Assembly (NCBI RefSeq): GCF_001484765.1
Contig: NZ_LLXO01000018.1
Coordinates: 1-64,000, forward strand
Direction of reading: 5' to 3'
DNA length: 64,000 nt
Source of the DNA: Entomohabitans teleogrylli
GTDB lineage: Bacteria; Pseudomonadota; Gammaproteobacteria; Enterobacterales; Enterobacteriaceae
In this document: positions 29,046-38,734 of the stretch, piece after piece
Layout: each line of letters opens with the position of its first letter
Position numbering within the stretch: position 1 is the first letter of the stretch
Notes under the pieces: model-generated
What the model was told of the DNA's origin: nothing
Databases searched by the model: none
The model's input: only the letters and a program-made list of their open reading frames with translations
Program-made: the position numbers and the translations under genes

Positions 29046-30470
29046 TTAATACGCTCCATCTTTCCTAAGCACAACATTGATTGTTTTAAATAGAATAACA
29101 ATATCATTCCAAAGTGACCAGTTCTTCACATACCATGTATCGAGGTAAATACGGGTATCATAATCTACATCACTTCGCCCACTGACCTGCCATAATCCAG
29201 TCATACCCGGCTTACTTAACAAATAATAATCTACATGCTCTGAATAACGTTCCAGTTCATCTTTAATCACTGGACGCGGCCCCACCAAACTCATCTCACC
29301 GCGTAATACATTAAATAGCTGAGGGAGTTCATCAAGACTAGTACGGCGTAAAAAACTACCAACTTTTGTAATCCGTGGGTCATTTTTTAGCTTAAATGTT
29401 GACCGCCATTCTTCTCGAGCGACCGGATCATTTTCTAATAAAGATTGCAGAACTTCTTTTGAATTAACAACCATAGAACGAAATTTAAGGCACTTAAATG
29501 TTTTTCCTCCTTTACCAATGCGTTCATGGCCATAAATTACATTGCCCCCATCCTTTCTTACATTAAATGCTATATATAAGAGAACTGGAGAAAGCATGAC
29601 AATTATAGATAAAGCCCCCAGAATATCAAACAGACGCTTAATCAACCGAGAAGACCACTTTGCAAGGTTATTATGTACCCTAAATATCATCACTTCATGA
29701 CTAAAAATAAATGACATATCTGTACTATCTAACGGAACACCACGTAATGTGGGAATTACTGATACATATCGATAATTTTTTATCATTAACTCCCGTAGCC
29801 AGCTATTACGAATTTCAATTTGATCCGATTCAAGTGCTATGATGAATTGAGTCCGTTTATCAAACCCATGTAAACACTCTTTATTAACCTTGCATACAGG
29901 AATACCATTTATATTTTTTATATCAAATCTCTCATCACAGGCAATGAATTTTATTATTTTCAAGCCGAGGTTTTTTTCGCTATTTATTGCACTCCATGCT
30001 TCATATGCATTCTTTCCATTACCTATAATTACCGTATCACGCTGCCATATATTTATTTTATCCAATAATATCTTTACTGAGATACGGAAAAGTGGGACTA
30101 ACAGTAATGCAAAAACCCAAGTAAGAACCCATAAGTAGCGAGAGAATGACCACTGTGAAAATGCCATCACCGCAATTTCTATTACAGCAAATATAACAAG
30201 TGTACGTAATATTTCTTTAAGCTCAAACCAAAAGGTTTTACGATAAAAATAATGTCTTAGACGTGCTCCGAACCAAGCAACACAGATGAATCCAAGCATT
30301 ACATGTAAAACCTTCCAATCTTCAATTTGTGATTTAGGTATTTGAGTTTTATAATTATCTAGTGTAACAAAAAAAATACCGAGTGCGATATACATAGATA
30401 AAACAAAACTAACAAAATCAGAAATAGCCAAAAACAAACTAGTCCAGATATTTCTGGTTAACGATGTCAT
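29046..30470 (-). CDS. wbaP: Undecaprenyl-phosphate galactose phosphotransferase WbaP
   Basis: A 474-residue polyisoprenyl-phosphate hexose-1-phosphate transferase, close to Salmonella WbaP (476). Four to five N-terminal membrane segments are followed by a cytoplasmic domain (FIFSHEVMIFRVHNNLAKWSSR) and the catalytic C-terminal domain from about residue 275. That domain contains GGNVIYGHERIGKGGKTF, KFRSMV, LRRTSLDELPQLFNVLRGEM, LVGPRP and SKPGMTGLWQVSGRS. It starts repeat-unit assembly, most likely with Gal-1-P as in group 1 capsules that carry wbaP; Glc-1-P (WcaJ-type) is the alternative. It is the first gene after the core wzi-wza-wzb-wzc block. Confidence 0.93.
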   Translation of the reverse strand: MTSLTRNIWTSLFLAISDFVSFVLSMYIALGIFFVTLDNYKTQIPKSQIEDWKVLHVMLGFICVAWFGARLRHYFYRKTFWFELKEILRTLVIFAVIEIAVMAFSQWSFSRYLWVLTWVFALLLVPLFRISVKILLDKINIWQRDTVIIGNGKNAYEAWSAINSEKNLGLKIIKFIACDERFDIKNINGIPVCKVNKECLHGFDKRTQFIIALESDQIEIRNSWLRELMIKNYRYVSVIPTLRGVPLDSTDMSFIFSHEVMIFRVHNNLAKWSSRLIKRLFDILGALSIIVMLSPVLLYIAFNVRKDGGNVIYGHERIGKGGKTFKCLKFRSMVVNSKEVLQSLLENDPVAREEWRSTFKLKNDPRITKVGSFLRRTSLDELPQLFNVLRGEMSLVGPRPVIKDELERYSEHVDYYLLSKPGMTGLWQVSGRSDVDYDTRIYLDTWYVKNWSLWNDIVILFKTINVVLRKDGAY

Positions 30471-30602
30471 ATTATCCTCTTATTTTATAAAGAGCTAACA
30501 TTGAGTTCTTATTCAGAATATTAATATCTATATGTTATACTAATTAGCCCCACCAACATTAGAGCAAAAAAATATCCTGAGATAAACTTTATCATCCAGA
30601 TT

Positions 30603-30631
30603 AAACACTGCGCTCTATGAACACAGTGCTT
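30603..30631 (-). promoter_or_regulatory. Candidate attenuator hairpin after wzc
   Basis: In the 210-base gap between wzc and wbaP, the minus strand reads AAGCACTGTG, a 9-base loop, then CGCAGTGTTT: a 10-bp stem with two imperfect pairs that ends in T. In the E. coli K30 group 1 capsule cluster a stem-loop at the same place attenuates transcription from wzi-wza-wzb-wzc into the serotype genes. Role here inferred from position and shape. Confidence 0.55.
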
Positions 30632-30680
30632 AATTGACAATAAATAGCTCTTATATCAAACGTCCAAGTCGATGTTGCAA

Positions 30681-32843
30681 TTATTGCTTTTTCTCTGAAT
30701 ATGAATATCCATAATGGCTATATCCGTAACCATAGTAGCTGCTTGCCTTTTTCACTACGCCATTGAGAATACATCCTTTGACCAATACTCCACTTTGTTC
30801 AAAGCGCTTAATACTAACTTCAATTTCTTTCGCTGTATTCTGTTCAAAACGAGCAACCAGTAAAGTTGTCCCTGCATAGTTACCAATAATCGCTGCGTCC
30901 GTTACTGCAAGTACAGGAGGAGTATCAATCATAACCAGATCATAATGATGACTAGCCCAGTTGATTAAATCCCCAAATCTGGAATGCATCAATAACTCAG
31001 CCGGGTTTGGAGGAACGATGCCACGAGAAATAAAATCAAAACCAGCAGACGGCACGGCTTTAATAGAATTCTCAAAATCAACTTTACCACTTAAAATATC
31101 AGAGAGGCCATTTTCATTGCTGGCATGGAAAAGTTTATGTACATATCCCTTTCTCATATCCGTATCGATAAACAATACTTTTTTACCAGTTTGAGCGACA
31201 ATAGCGGCCAAGTTGGTACTTACAAATGTTTTACCTGCATTAGGGCTGGCACCAGAAATCATTAAAACATTATTACGTGCTTCCATCATTGCAAAATGTA
31301 AGCTAGTACGTAACCCACGAATTGATTCAATAGCTAAATCGGCAGGGTTATCAATTGCCAAAAAACTATCATGCTCACTAATTTTTCTTCTTCTTATTCC
31401 CTTATTCTGAGTAAGTTTGGCTGACGCTTCAGATACAGGGATACTCGCATAGACATTGATGCCAAGTTCTTCCAGTTGCTCCGGCGACTCGATTCCTCTA
31501 CGCAGAAATACCCTTAACAAAACAATGCCAATAGAAAACATTCCACCCACAATGAAACCGATTATAATAACAATAATTTTCTTAGGTTTTATGGGTTGTG
31601 GCTCAGTAATTGCATTATCAATAATTCTTACATTACCTATTGCACTGGATTTTGCAATATTTAGCTCTTGTTGACGATTCAATAACTGCATATAAACAGC
31701 TCTACCAGACTCAACATCCCGACTCAAACGCAAAACTTCCTGTTGTGTTGCTGGCATTGCTGATACTCTTTTATTTAATTTTGCTTTCTCATCTTGTAAA
31801 GTTTTTCTTTTCTCCATCAAGGCCTTATAAGTTGGGTGCTCGCGAGTGTAAAGTTGTGAAACCTCAGACTCTCGGAACGTTAGCTCATTTAATTGATTAT
31901 CAACATTAACAATCTGATCTAAAACGGCCTTTGCCTCTAAAGACAAATCCACTGAATCCTTTTGTCTGCGATATTGATTTAATTTATCTTCTGCCGTATC
32001 CAGCTCACTACGAATGATAGGTAATTGTTGATCAAGAAAATCGAGACTTTTAGCATCCTGAGCGGCCTGTCGTGCAATGTTTTGAGATAGATAATTGTGA
32101 CTTATACTATCTAAAATTTTAGTGATTAATTCAGGATTATCACCAACTAAGGAAAGATTCAGCATGCCCGTATCTTTACCTTGATCCACGACAGCAAAAT
32201 TATCCTGCAAATCGGAAATAGCCTTTAACTTAGTAATATATTGAATATTGAAGCGATTTCCTGGCTCAGCATTTATGCTATCAACTAATAATGTAAAACC
32301 ATTTCCTTCGAGAAGTTTACCAATTTCTCCCTGGATCTCAACGCCATCATTTTCAACAGAGTAAGTTCGACTACTCTCTACCGTTAAATTTAGTTCAGGT
32401 TTCTTATTATCTTTGGAAGCTATATACAGCCGAGATACTGAAATGGCCCCAGCATCTTTCCCCATTAAGCGGTTCCATCCGCTACCCACAAAAGGAATGA
32501 CATCGGATTTTACTACAGCCTGAAGATTTAAATCATCAACTGTCTTTCCCAAAATCATTCTTGAACGTAAAAGGACAATTTCTGGGGCTGATTTAGGCTG
32601 AGCATCAGGTAAAACTTGACTCAAGCTGTTAAGGATAGAGTTTCCTTGCTTCTGCTCTACCTGGATTAAAGCATCTGATTGGTATATAGGAGTCGCAAAT
32701 AATGTATATAAGAAGACCAAGAAAGTGAAAAGAATCGTTATTGCGATAATCAATTTTCGGTGATCAATCAGCTCACCAATTAAACGTCCCAGATCTATTT
32801 CATCCAAATCTGTACGAGTATGCTTATTTGTAACAGATGACAT
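30681..32843 (-). CDS. wzc: Capsule tyrosine autokinase Wzc
   Basis: A 720-residue inner-membrane polysaccharide co-polymerase and BY-kinase. Membrane segments are at about 31-51 and 423-444, with the periplasmic coiled-coil domain between them. The cytoplasmic kinase has Walker A GASPNAGKT (531-539), Walker A' VLFIDTD (556-562) and Walker B MIDTPP. The C-terminal tail SYYGYGYSHYGYSYSEKKQ has seven tyrosines for autophosphorylation. Cycling of phosphorylation with Wzb controls polymerisation and export of high-molecular-weight capsule. It sits 17 bases after wzb. Confidence 0.96.
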   Translation of the reverse strand: MSSVTNKHTRTDLDEIDLGRLIGELIDHRKLIIAITILFTFLVFLYTLFATPIYQSDALIQVEQKQGNSILNSLSQVLPDAQPKSAPEIVLLRSRMILGKTVDDLNLQAVVKSDVIPFVGSGWNRLMGKDAGAISVSRLYIASKDNKKPELNLTVESSRTYSVENDGVEIQGEIGKLLEGNGFTLLVDSINAEPGNRFNIQYITKLKAISDLQDNFAVVDQGKDTGMLNLSLVGDNPELITKILDSISHNYLSQNIARQAAQDAKSLDFLDQQLPIIRSELDTAEDKLNQYRRQKDSVDLSLEAKAVLDQIVNVDNQLNELTFRESEVSQLYTREHPTYKALMEKRKTLQDEKAKLNKRVSAMPATQQEVLRLSRDVESGRAVYMQLLNRQQELNIAKSSAIGNVRIIDNAITEPQPIKPKKIIVIIIGFIVGGMFSIGIVLLRVFLRRGIESPEQLEELGINVYASIPVSEASAKLTQNKGIRRRKISEHDSFLAIDNPADLAIESIRGLRTSLHFAMMEARNNVLMISGASPNAGKTFVSTNLAAIVAQTGKKVLFIDTDMRKGYVHKLFHASNENGLSDILSGKVDFENSIKAVPSAGFDFISRGIVPPNPAELLMHSRFGDLINWASHHYDLVMIDTPPVLAVTDAAIIGNYAGTTLLVARFEQNTAKEIEVSIKRFEQSGVLVKGCILNGVVKKASSYYGYGYSHYGYSYSEKKQ

Positions 32844-32860
32844 ACAATATTTCCTGAAGA

Positions 32861-33295
32861 TTACCCACCAAGTTTCTCAGCCCAGCGTCTGCCAGCCTGA
32901 TCTATTAACTGAAATACAGATTCAAAAGCCTCATCACTTTTTCTGTATGGATCAGGAATTTCCTTTTGGTTTAACCAATGACCGAACAGCATAGTTTTAC
33001 CCCGACATTCTGGAGCAATTCTCCCAATCTGCTCGATATGAGATTTCTCCATAACCAAGATAAGCTCATAGCGGCGACCTATCTCGGCAGTAAATTGCCT
33101 TCCTTTATGCCCTTCAAGTGATAGCTTATGGTTATTTGCAGTAACAACAGCACTTGGATCTGCTGGAAAATCAACCATTGCACCAGTACCAGCTGAATCT
33201 ATTTTTTTTAGAGGTAGTAGTTGACTCAGAAGTCGCTCCCCAATTGGAGAGCGACATATATTTCCAGTACAAACAACTAAAATTGAATCAAACAT
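32861..33295 (-). CDS. wzb: Low-molecular-weight tyrosine phosphatase Wzb
   Basis: The ATG at 33295 (MFDSILVV) gives 144 residues, like E. coli Wzb (147); a GTG 12 bases upstream would lie inside wza. The phosphatase P-loop CTGNICRSP carries the catalytic Cys9 and Arg15, and the general acid lies in IPDPYRK. It removes phosphate from the Wzc tail. Its start is 2 bases after the wza stop. Confidence 0.95.
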   Translation of the reverse strand: MFDSILVVCTGNICRSPIGERLLSQLLPLKKIDSAGTGAMVDFPADPSAVVTANNHKLSLEGHKGRQFTAEIGRRYELILVMEKSHIEQIGRIAPECRGKTMLFGHWLNQKEIPDPYRKSDEAFESVFQLIDQAGRRWAEKLGG

Positions 33296-33297
33296 TT

Positions 33298-34434
33298 TTA
33301 ATTCCACTGACGAATAAAGCGTGTAGCTTCCACCGCATCATGTACCCCACTAATTGTCGGTGCTATTTGTGAAATCACTCGATTCCAGCGTACAATTGGA
33401 GCAGTGGTTACGTATACAATATCATAAGGATGAAGTTGAAATTCAGTACCCATCACCATCGCCGATGCGTCTTTAGCGTTTAGTTGATATATGTTGGCAA
33501 TTTTACCTTCTTTATCATTTCTTAGCTGGCGAATAACAAAGACACCGGACGCATCGGCCATTGATTGAGAAATACCATCAACATTACCCAGAGCCTCGGC
33601 CAAAGTCATACCACTACGATCCATTTTCAAAGTACTTTGCTTACCAACCTCTCCCATGACAAAGACTTTCAGGTCATCATTACGTGGTACAAATAATATG
33701 TCGCCTGGATACAATAAGCGGTTTTGAGTTAAATCACCTTTTTGCATCAGTGCATATAATGACAGTATTGAATCTTTTCCATTGTGGGTTAATACCACAT
33801 TACGCCAGTCCGCATTCTCCGCTAAACCACCCGCAGCATTAATTGCATCCATTACAGTAAGGGGGATATTTGTAATCGGCTGTTGCCCAGACTTGATAAC
33901 TTCACCTGTCACATAGGCTTTTTGTGAGCGAAAGGCCGCAATACTTACATCGACCTGAGGGCTTTCTATATAAGTTGTCAAACGGTTGGCTATCTCAACT
34001 CGTACCTGACTTAATGTCTTGCCTACTACCTGAACTTTACCGATATATGGATAGAAAATCGTACCATCTGAATTTACCCAGTTACCTGTATCGCTGGCAC
34101 TGCGGTACTGACCTGCCGGCGTAGTCAACTCTGGGTGATCCCACACGGTTACCATTAGCACATCACCGACACCAATACGATATTCATAAGTATTTAAAAG
34201 CTTGTCTAAGTCCGGGTTTGGACGCGACATAATTACTTCTGGACGCAATTTTTCAATCAATCCTGGCGTCATAGGGTATACATTCACTAGCTTGTCTAAA
34301 TCAAAATCGCTGTCGGGTAATTCAACAACATTTTTACGCAAACTGTTGAGATCCTGACCCGGCATTACCGTACATCCACTCAACAAACCCAGCGCTAATG
34401 CCAACGCTGAAAACTTTATCAGGCTTTTCTTCAT
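33298..34434 (-). CDS. wza: Outer-membrane polysaccharide export lipoprotein Wza
   Basis: A 378-residue lipoprotein (E. coli 379). The lipobox LLSGC places the acylated cysteine at 21. The polysaccharide export domain opens with [20 protein letters not shown] near residue 86, followed by SLBB repeats ([20 protein letters not shown]). The C-terminal amphipathic helix ([20 protein letters not shown]) forms the helical barrel through the outer membrane. It is the octameric exit channel for capsule, docking to Wzc. Confidence 0.96.
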   Translation of the reverse strand: MKKSLIKFSALALALGLLSGCTVMPGQDLNSLRKNVVELPDSDFDLDKLVNVYPMTPGLIEKLRPEVIMSRPNPDLDKLLNTYEYRIGVGDVLMVTVWDHPELTTPAGQYRSASDTGNWVNSDGTIFYPYIGKVQVVGKTLSQVRVEIANRLTTYIESPQVDVSIAAFRSQKAYVTGEVIKSGQQPITNIPLTVMDAINAAGGLAENADWRNVVLTHNGKDSILSLYALMQKGDLTQNRLLYPGDILFVPRNDDLKVFVMGEVGKQSTLKMDRSGMTLAEALGNVDGISQSMADASGVFVIRQLRNDKEGKIANIYQLNAKDASAMVMGTEFQLHPYDIVYVTTAPIVRWNRVISQIAPTISGVHDAVEATRFIRQWN

Positions 34435-34542
34435 GGTTTCACATCATCTGTGGTTCAAATTTTCACTTCGCGTTAAGCTTTTTTCGCGAAGCACACTTAT
34501 TTATTATTAAGCTCTGTTCCATACAGAACTTTTGTTATTCGA

Positions 34543-35976
34543 TTAAAGGTTAAACGGAATCTCGATCCCTGCACTCACTCCAGCATCATCACTATTGCTA
34601 TGGTTAGCATCGGTATACCAAAGCCCGGTATTCAGACGTACAGATTTATAAATATCGCCACTCCAGCCCAACTGTACGCCCTTCAACGTGTCGGCTCGTG
34701 GGAACGCTTTATTAATCCGTTGACTCTGTGAATTGACCTTAGCGTAAACCAGGCGCATGCTCCACCGTTGGTTCTCTTCCGTCACCAGTTCAATCTTCCC
34801 GGCATACAACTGACCATCTCCCCCCATCGCATCACCAAGTGGATAACCTTGCTGATAGTAGCCATCTTTATAGATAAAGTGGTTATAAATATACTTAGTG
34901 CGGCTCATATTACTGCGCGTATCGTGGGCTTCCAGGTACCAGTTAAGAGCGTTCTTACCAACAGCATGGTGTCCTTCAACTCCCCCCAGGAAGGTATTAG
35001 CCGAAGGCAAATAACCCGCTTCATCCTCACCAATCATTTGCCCATAGAAGCTAACAGGCCAGCCCAACGTCGGCTCTAACTTGAACTTAAAATCAAACCC
35101 GGCTAGTTGGTTACCCGGCTCATTTTCAGTTCCGGTGTTATCCTGCCCCGTAAAACCATCCCAGAAACTGCTCCAGGACTGCGGACGCCCCTGCCCACCC
35201 CACTGCATAATGCGCGACGCGCCCAGTTCCAGAGACTGCCAGGGAGCAAAGGTTAGACGGCCGCCAATGATTTTGGTATGTGGCACGGCGGTATACTGAT
35301 TCATCTGCGCGGCGGAGATTTGATACTGCCATGGACCAATCCAACGTAGCCACCAGGTTTCCGGAGCGCTCTGATCAGCGCGCTGCATCATTACGCCAGT
35401 CATCGGGCGTGCAGCATCACCACGGATCAAACTGCCTTCATAACCGGGTCCCCACCACTGCGGGATCTGACCAAAGGAGAGCCACTGGTTCCAGACCTTC
35501 ACGGCACCATAGGAATTATTGAGGTTATAGCGTGAACCGTTGCTGACGCGCAGGTCGCCTTCCACATTCCCTTGCAGATGAATATCCCACCACTCTCCGC
35601 TGTTGTTAAACGCCAGAGAGAATTCGTGATCGGCATATTGCGATTGGGCAAATCCCTGGGGAGTGCCCGGCTTATCCGTTGAGGTGTACCCCGTGACCCG
35701 GAGATCCGCTTTCAGGACATCAAGTCGCTGATAAACGCGCGCCAGAACGATTTGTTCGGAGGAGTAGTTAGGCTTTGCTTTCTTTAATGCTTTGTCTATC
35801 TCTTCCTGACTCAGAGGCCAGGTAGAAAGACCAAGACGTATCACACCGCGATCGGAAAGCCAGGCGAGATCGTTGCGCAGATCGTTATCCGGCAACAGCA
35901 GGCCAGCCGCCTGGCTGGCTGCAGACAAAGAGGTAAACAGACTTAATGCCAACGCGATGCGCGAAATTTTTTTCAT
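34543..35976 (-). CDS. wzi: Capsule-attachment outer membrane protein Wzi
   Basis: A 477-residue beta-barrel protein with a signal peptide (about residues 1-23, ending AASQA). It is very like Klebsiella Wzi: NDLRNDLAWLSDRGVI, VTGYTSTDKPGTPQGF, QIPQWWGPGYEGSLIRGDA and EPGNQLAGFDFKFKLEP. Wzi binds group 1 capsule at the cell surface and is a marker of that capsule type, absent from colanic acid and group 2 clusters. It is the first gene after the JUMPstart leader, which is about 490 bases long. Confidence 0.96.
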   Translation of the reverse strand: MKKISRIALALSLFTSLSAASQAAGLLLPDNDLRNDLAWLSDRGVIRLGLSTWPLSQEEIDKALKKAKPNYSSEQIVLARVYQRLDVLKADLRVTGYTSTDKPGTPQGFAQSQYADHEFSLAFNNSGEWWDIHLQGNVEGDLRVSNGSRYNLNNSYGAVKVWNQWLSFGQIPQWWGPGYEGSLIRGDAARPMTGVMMQRADQSAPETWWLRWIGPWQYQISAAQMNQYTAVPHTKIIGGRLTFAPWQSLELGASRIMQWGGQGRPQSWSSFWDGFTGQDNTGTENEPGNQLAGFDFKFKLEPTLGWPVSFYGQMIGEDEAGYLPSANTFLGGVEGHHAVGKNALNWYLEAHDTRSNMSRTKYIYNHFIYKDGYYQQGYPLGDAMGGDGQLYAGKIELVTEENQRWSMRLVYAKVNSQSQRINKAFPRADTLKGVQLGWSGDIYKSVRLNTGLWYTDANHSNSDDAGVSAGIEIPFNL

Positions 35977-36463
35977 TCTTTATGACCCATAATCATCCCT
36001 GTGACCTGGCTTAATGAGCCTGTAGTCAGGGGTAACACAGTAAAAAGAAGAAGACAGCCAGGATGTATAAATCTTTCCGGTGCCAGAACGCCGGTTCCTG
36101 ACGGTATTTATGCTTTATGTAGAGTGCCAAAAGTATAGAGGGCAAACTTAGCCAACGTTCCCCGCCAGATCAAGTTTCCGGGCGGATAAATGCGTTTTTT
36201 AACCTATTGAAATGCTGATTAAAACGCACTTTTGAAACAGTAAAGTTAGTTATATTTTCCCTGCTATTAATCTCCCTGTGTTATGAACACGGGCAGGGTT
36301 AAGAATTGTGTGTATAACCACACATTTTTAGTAACCTGTGAAATAATTCACAAATTCAATGATTACCCAACCGAAACTAACTGCCGGGTATGATAAGAGG
36401 GAATCCTCTTGATGAGAACAGCGGAAGTGCAGCTAATGTTCCGATTTTGAGTACTGCGCAGGT

Positions 36464-36501
36464 ACGCTACCGCCCCTGGCTCTACAGCTACCAGTACACT
36501 G
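36464..36501 (-). promoter_or_regulatory. JUMPstart with ops element (RfaH recruitment)
   Basis: Read on the minus strand it begins CAGTGTACTGGTAGCTGTAG and ends with GGGGCGGTAGCGT, matching the 39-bp JUMPstart found upstream of capsule and O-antigen operons. The ops core GGCGGTAGCGT is at 36474-36464. RNA polymerase pauses at ops and takes on RfaH, which prevents termination across long operons. It predicts RfaH control of the roughly 15-kb run from wzi to kpsF. Confidence 0.93.
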
Positions 36502-36804
36502 GGTTTAAACCCTGAATATTGTTGTGACACCATAAAAGGGCATAATTATTGCAAAAAACACAAACTGAAACATCCCAAAAAACCGTTTTTGGGACAAATA
36601 TTACGCTACTATTATTCCGAAAACACAAATTTCCAGGACAATCTTCTCTGTAGCGCTTTTTTTTCCACCAGAGTAATCACTATGTCCTAAGTCAAATTTC
36701 CGATCCATTCATAAAGCCAACATTCGCCCTAATGATTCCGCACAAAAAAAACAAACAACCATTTGATTTACAACGAATTTTTATTAATCAACAATAAATC
36801 AATA

Positions 36805-36848
36805 ATTCCCGGGATTCTTTATATTTTACATCAGGAAATCCCTGGAAT
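36805..36848. promoter_or_regulatory. Paired near-palindromes upstream of the capsule leader
   Basis: ATTCCCGGGATT (36805-36816) and AATCCCTGGAAT (36837-36848) are related by inversion with one mismatch, and each is close to palindromic itself (TCCCGGGA core). Their centres are 32 bp apart, about three helical turns, as in paired operators. They lie about 300 bases before JUMPstart. The binding protein is unknown. Confidence 0.4.
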
Positions 36849-37077
36849 AACAGCGGGTTCGTAGCTTTTTCAAAGTGTTATCTGCCTGATGGGTGGCTAA
36901 AAAAATAGCGCTATCTCATTTATATAACCGATAGTCAAACCACGTATATCACTATAATAACGGTGTGATATTAATGTAATGAAATACTTACCTGATTAAT
37001 TAACATTAATCTATATAATAAATATCTCTATGGCTTTTCTCAGGGATTATCTGATTACTCACAGTCACATGCAGCCC

Positions 37078-37704
37078 TCATAACGACAGCAGGCCACGAT
37101 GCAAGTCTGCGCGTGTGTACGGTTTTTCCAGATTCCCCAGCGTCACAGCAAAACTTTCCAGCAAACTCTGGGTCGGTGCCTTCATTCCGGTATTGAACAG
37201 TAGCACCGGCACAACCAACAGCACCGTTAACTTCTCATAACCGATTAGCACAACTGCAGGATACCTGCGTTGTAGCAGGAAGAAAGCTACGCTTGCCAGC
37301 GCGCCAATCCCCCATCCCAGAATCACCTCTGACTGCGAATGCGCATTAACCATCAGGCGCGAGTAGCCCACCAGAGCGGCAACAAGATATCCCGCTACAA
37401 CGGCGACTTTTTGAACACCAGAGCTAAAGCGGCAGCAAACCACCCACAGGAAGACAGGCCAGAACACCGTGGAAAGCGCGGTATGACCGCTGAAGCCAGT
37501 AAAATCCAGCTCGCGACTGCCAATACCCCAGCCCATAAAAAGCAGTTTAGAGACGCTGACCACCAGACCTGTCGCGCCAAATACCATCGCCCAGCTCAGC
37601 GCGATACGACGGCTCTGGTCGCTTAGCAACAAAACGGCGAACACGATTAATGACGCAGGTAGAAGCAGCGTACTGTCACCCAGAAACGTCACCCAAGTCC
37701 AGTT
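37078..37704 (-). CDS. cpsACP: PAP2-family phosphatase, CpsACP-like
   Basis: The start at 37704 (MNWTWVTFLGDS) follows AGTGGAGTT and gives 208 residues; the longer frame is rejected. It is a membrane protein with about six segments. PAP2 motif 2 is present as FSGHTALS near residue 84 and motif 3 as SRLMVNAHSQSE near 128. The usual closing Asp of motif 3 is Glu, and motif 1 is poorly preserved. It corresponds to the acid-phosphatase-like gene that precedes wzi in Klebsiella capsule loci, where it also lies upstream of JUMPstart. Possible role: undecaprenyl-pyrophosphate recycling. Confidence 0.82.
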   Translation of the reverse strand, partial: NWTWVTFLGDSTLLLPASLIVFAVLLLSDQSRRIALSWAMVFGATGLVVSVSKLLFMGWGIGSRELDFTGFSGHTALSTVFWPVFLWVVCCRFSSGVQKVAVVAGYLVAALVGYSRLMVNAHSQSEVILGWGIGALASVAFFLLQRRYPAVVLIGYEKLTVLLVVPVLLFNTGMKAPTQSLLESFAVTLGNLEKPYTRADLHRGLLSL

Positions 37705-38734
37705 CATAACTCCACTTTCCCCTGCCTGATAAGCCACATAATGAATACCCTTTCTTTATTTCATCCATGTACGCTTTGCAGCGCAACCAATTAAGTCATT
37801 GATAGTTATATTTTTATCTTTTGTTATTATCGATAAACAAATGACAGCACAACAGTATAGACAGAAAAATCCGTCTACGCCTGGACTGTATAATGTATAT
37901 ACCTGGTATTGGTGGTTTTCGTATAGGAAAATCCTTATATCCTGGCACATACCTTTCACCACCCGCTTACAGCGAGCGGTATTATGTTATACGGTAAGTC
38001 TCCCTCTGGAGCAAAACAGACTGTCCACCAAGAACACCGACATTTCACTTAGCGTCATATAAAACCCCAGAAAAACCAGTATAAGCAGCATTAAATAAAA
38101 CTAACCCTCGCCCTGGCAATGTTTAATCGCTAAGAAGCCATACGTTAAAAAACATCAATCTGAATTGCACCCGCATCGCCAGCAAAACCATCCATCAACA
38201 AATCCCGGTAGCTGGTATATGACATCTCAGAGAAATCTTATTTCCCGTGTTGATTATCTACCTAAGTAATTATACCCGTCAGGATATTCGTCCTAATGCC
38301 GATGCATAATGACAACAAATTGCCACGCGTCTGGGGGTAATCAATCGCTATTCATTGTCGGACACTATTAAACCAGAGTTAGCGCGGAATAGTTTGAAAA
38401 CAAGCTATTACTTTTTCCGAAAATAAAAGGCATCCTGATACCAGGCCACAGATACCTTTCCTCGTAGCAGTGATAAGGGTCATTGTTGCTGGTAATCAGG
38501 CCCTGGGTTAACGCCGCTCCCACAGCCTGTCTCGCAAAAACCAGACCTGTCAGCAACTTCTCCCTGATTTTTCGCTGAATCTGTTTTAGTATCTCCGGGT
38601 CCTGCGGTTTCACAGGGAACGGTGGCGCAGCATTATCAAGCTGCAAACTCCGCATCTCAGGGCGACGCCGGTACGCTGATCGTGCCGGTGATGTCACATG
38701 AACCGCCCCGAATCAACTGAACAGAACACAACGC
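37705..38734. other. Right boundary of the capsule region, no clear gene
   Basis: About 1 kb between cpsACP and mutS. Short frames at 37799-38062 (+) and 38368-38697 (-, 109 residues) have no recognised family. In one plus-strand frame, after two stop codons, 38313-38357 reads QQIATRLGVINRYSL, like a helix-turn-helix, and a few codons earlier RQDI appears in the same frame; this may be a decayed regulator. A/T-rich DNA ends near 38440. In E. coli the mltB-mutS interval holds srl, nor, hyp/hyc and other genes; none is present. Confidence 0.5.

Larger units (their letters stand above)
35977..37077. other. 1.1-kb capsule promoter and leader region
   Basis: No gene. From 37077 to 36502 (minus-strand direction) it is A/T-rich with two near-palindromes (36805-36848) and a TCCCAAAAA/TTTTTGGGA hairpin near 36573-36594 that may end the cpsACP transcript. 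JUMPstart is at 36464-36501. The remaining 490 bases form the untranslated wzi leader, with several small hairpins, e.g. AAGAGG/CCTCTT near 36399-36414. A sigma-70 promoter must lie upstream of JUMPstart, but no near-consensus pair is convincing. Confidence 0.7.

Noticed and set aside
36501-36640. Sigma-70 promoter of wzi
   Set aside because: Several partial matches exist, but none has both boxes near consensus at 16-18 spacing; not called.
37799-38062. 87-residue plus-strand frame
   Set aside because: Low-complexity start, no family likeness and no promoter or ribosome-binding site.
38368-38697. 109-residue minus-strand frame upstream of mutS
   Set aside because: No recognised domain and no clear ribosome-binding site, and composition changes within it; left inside the described spacer.
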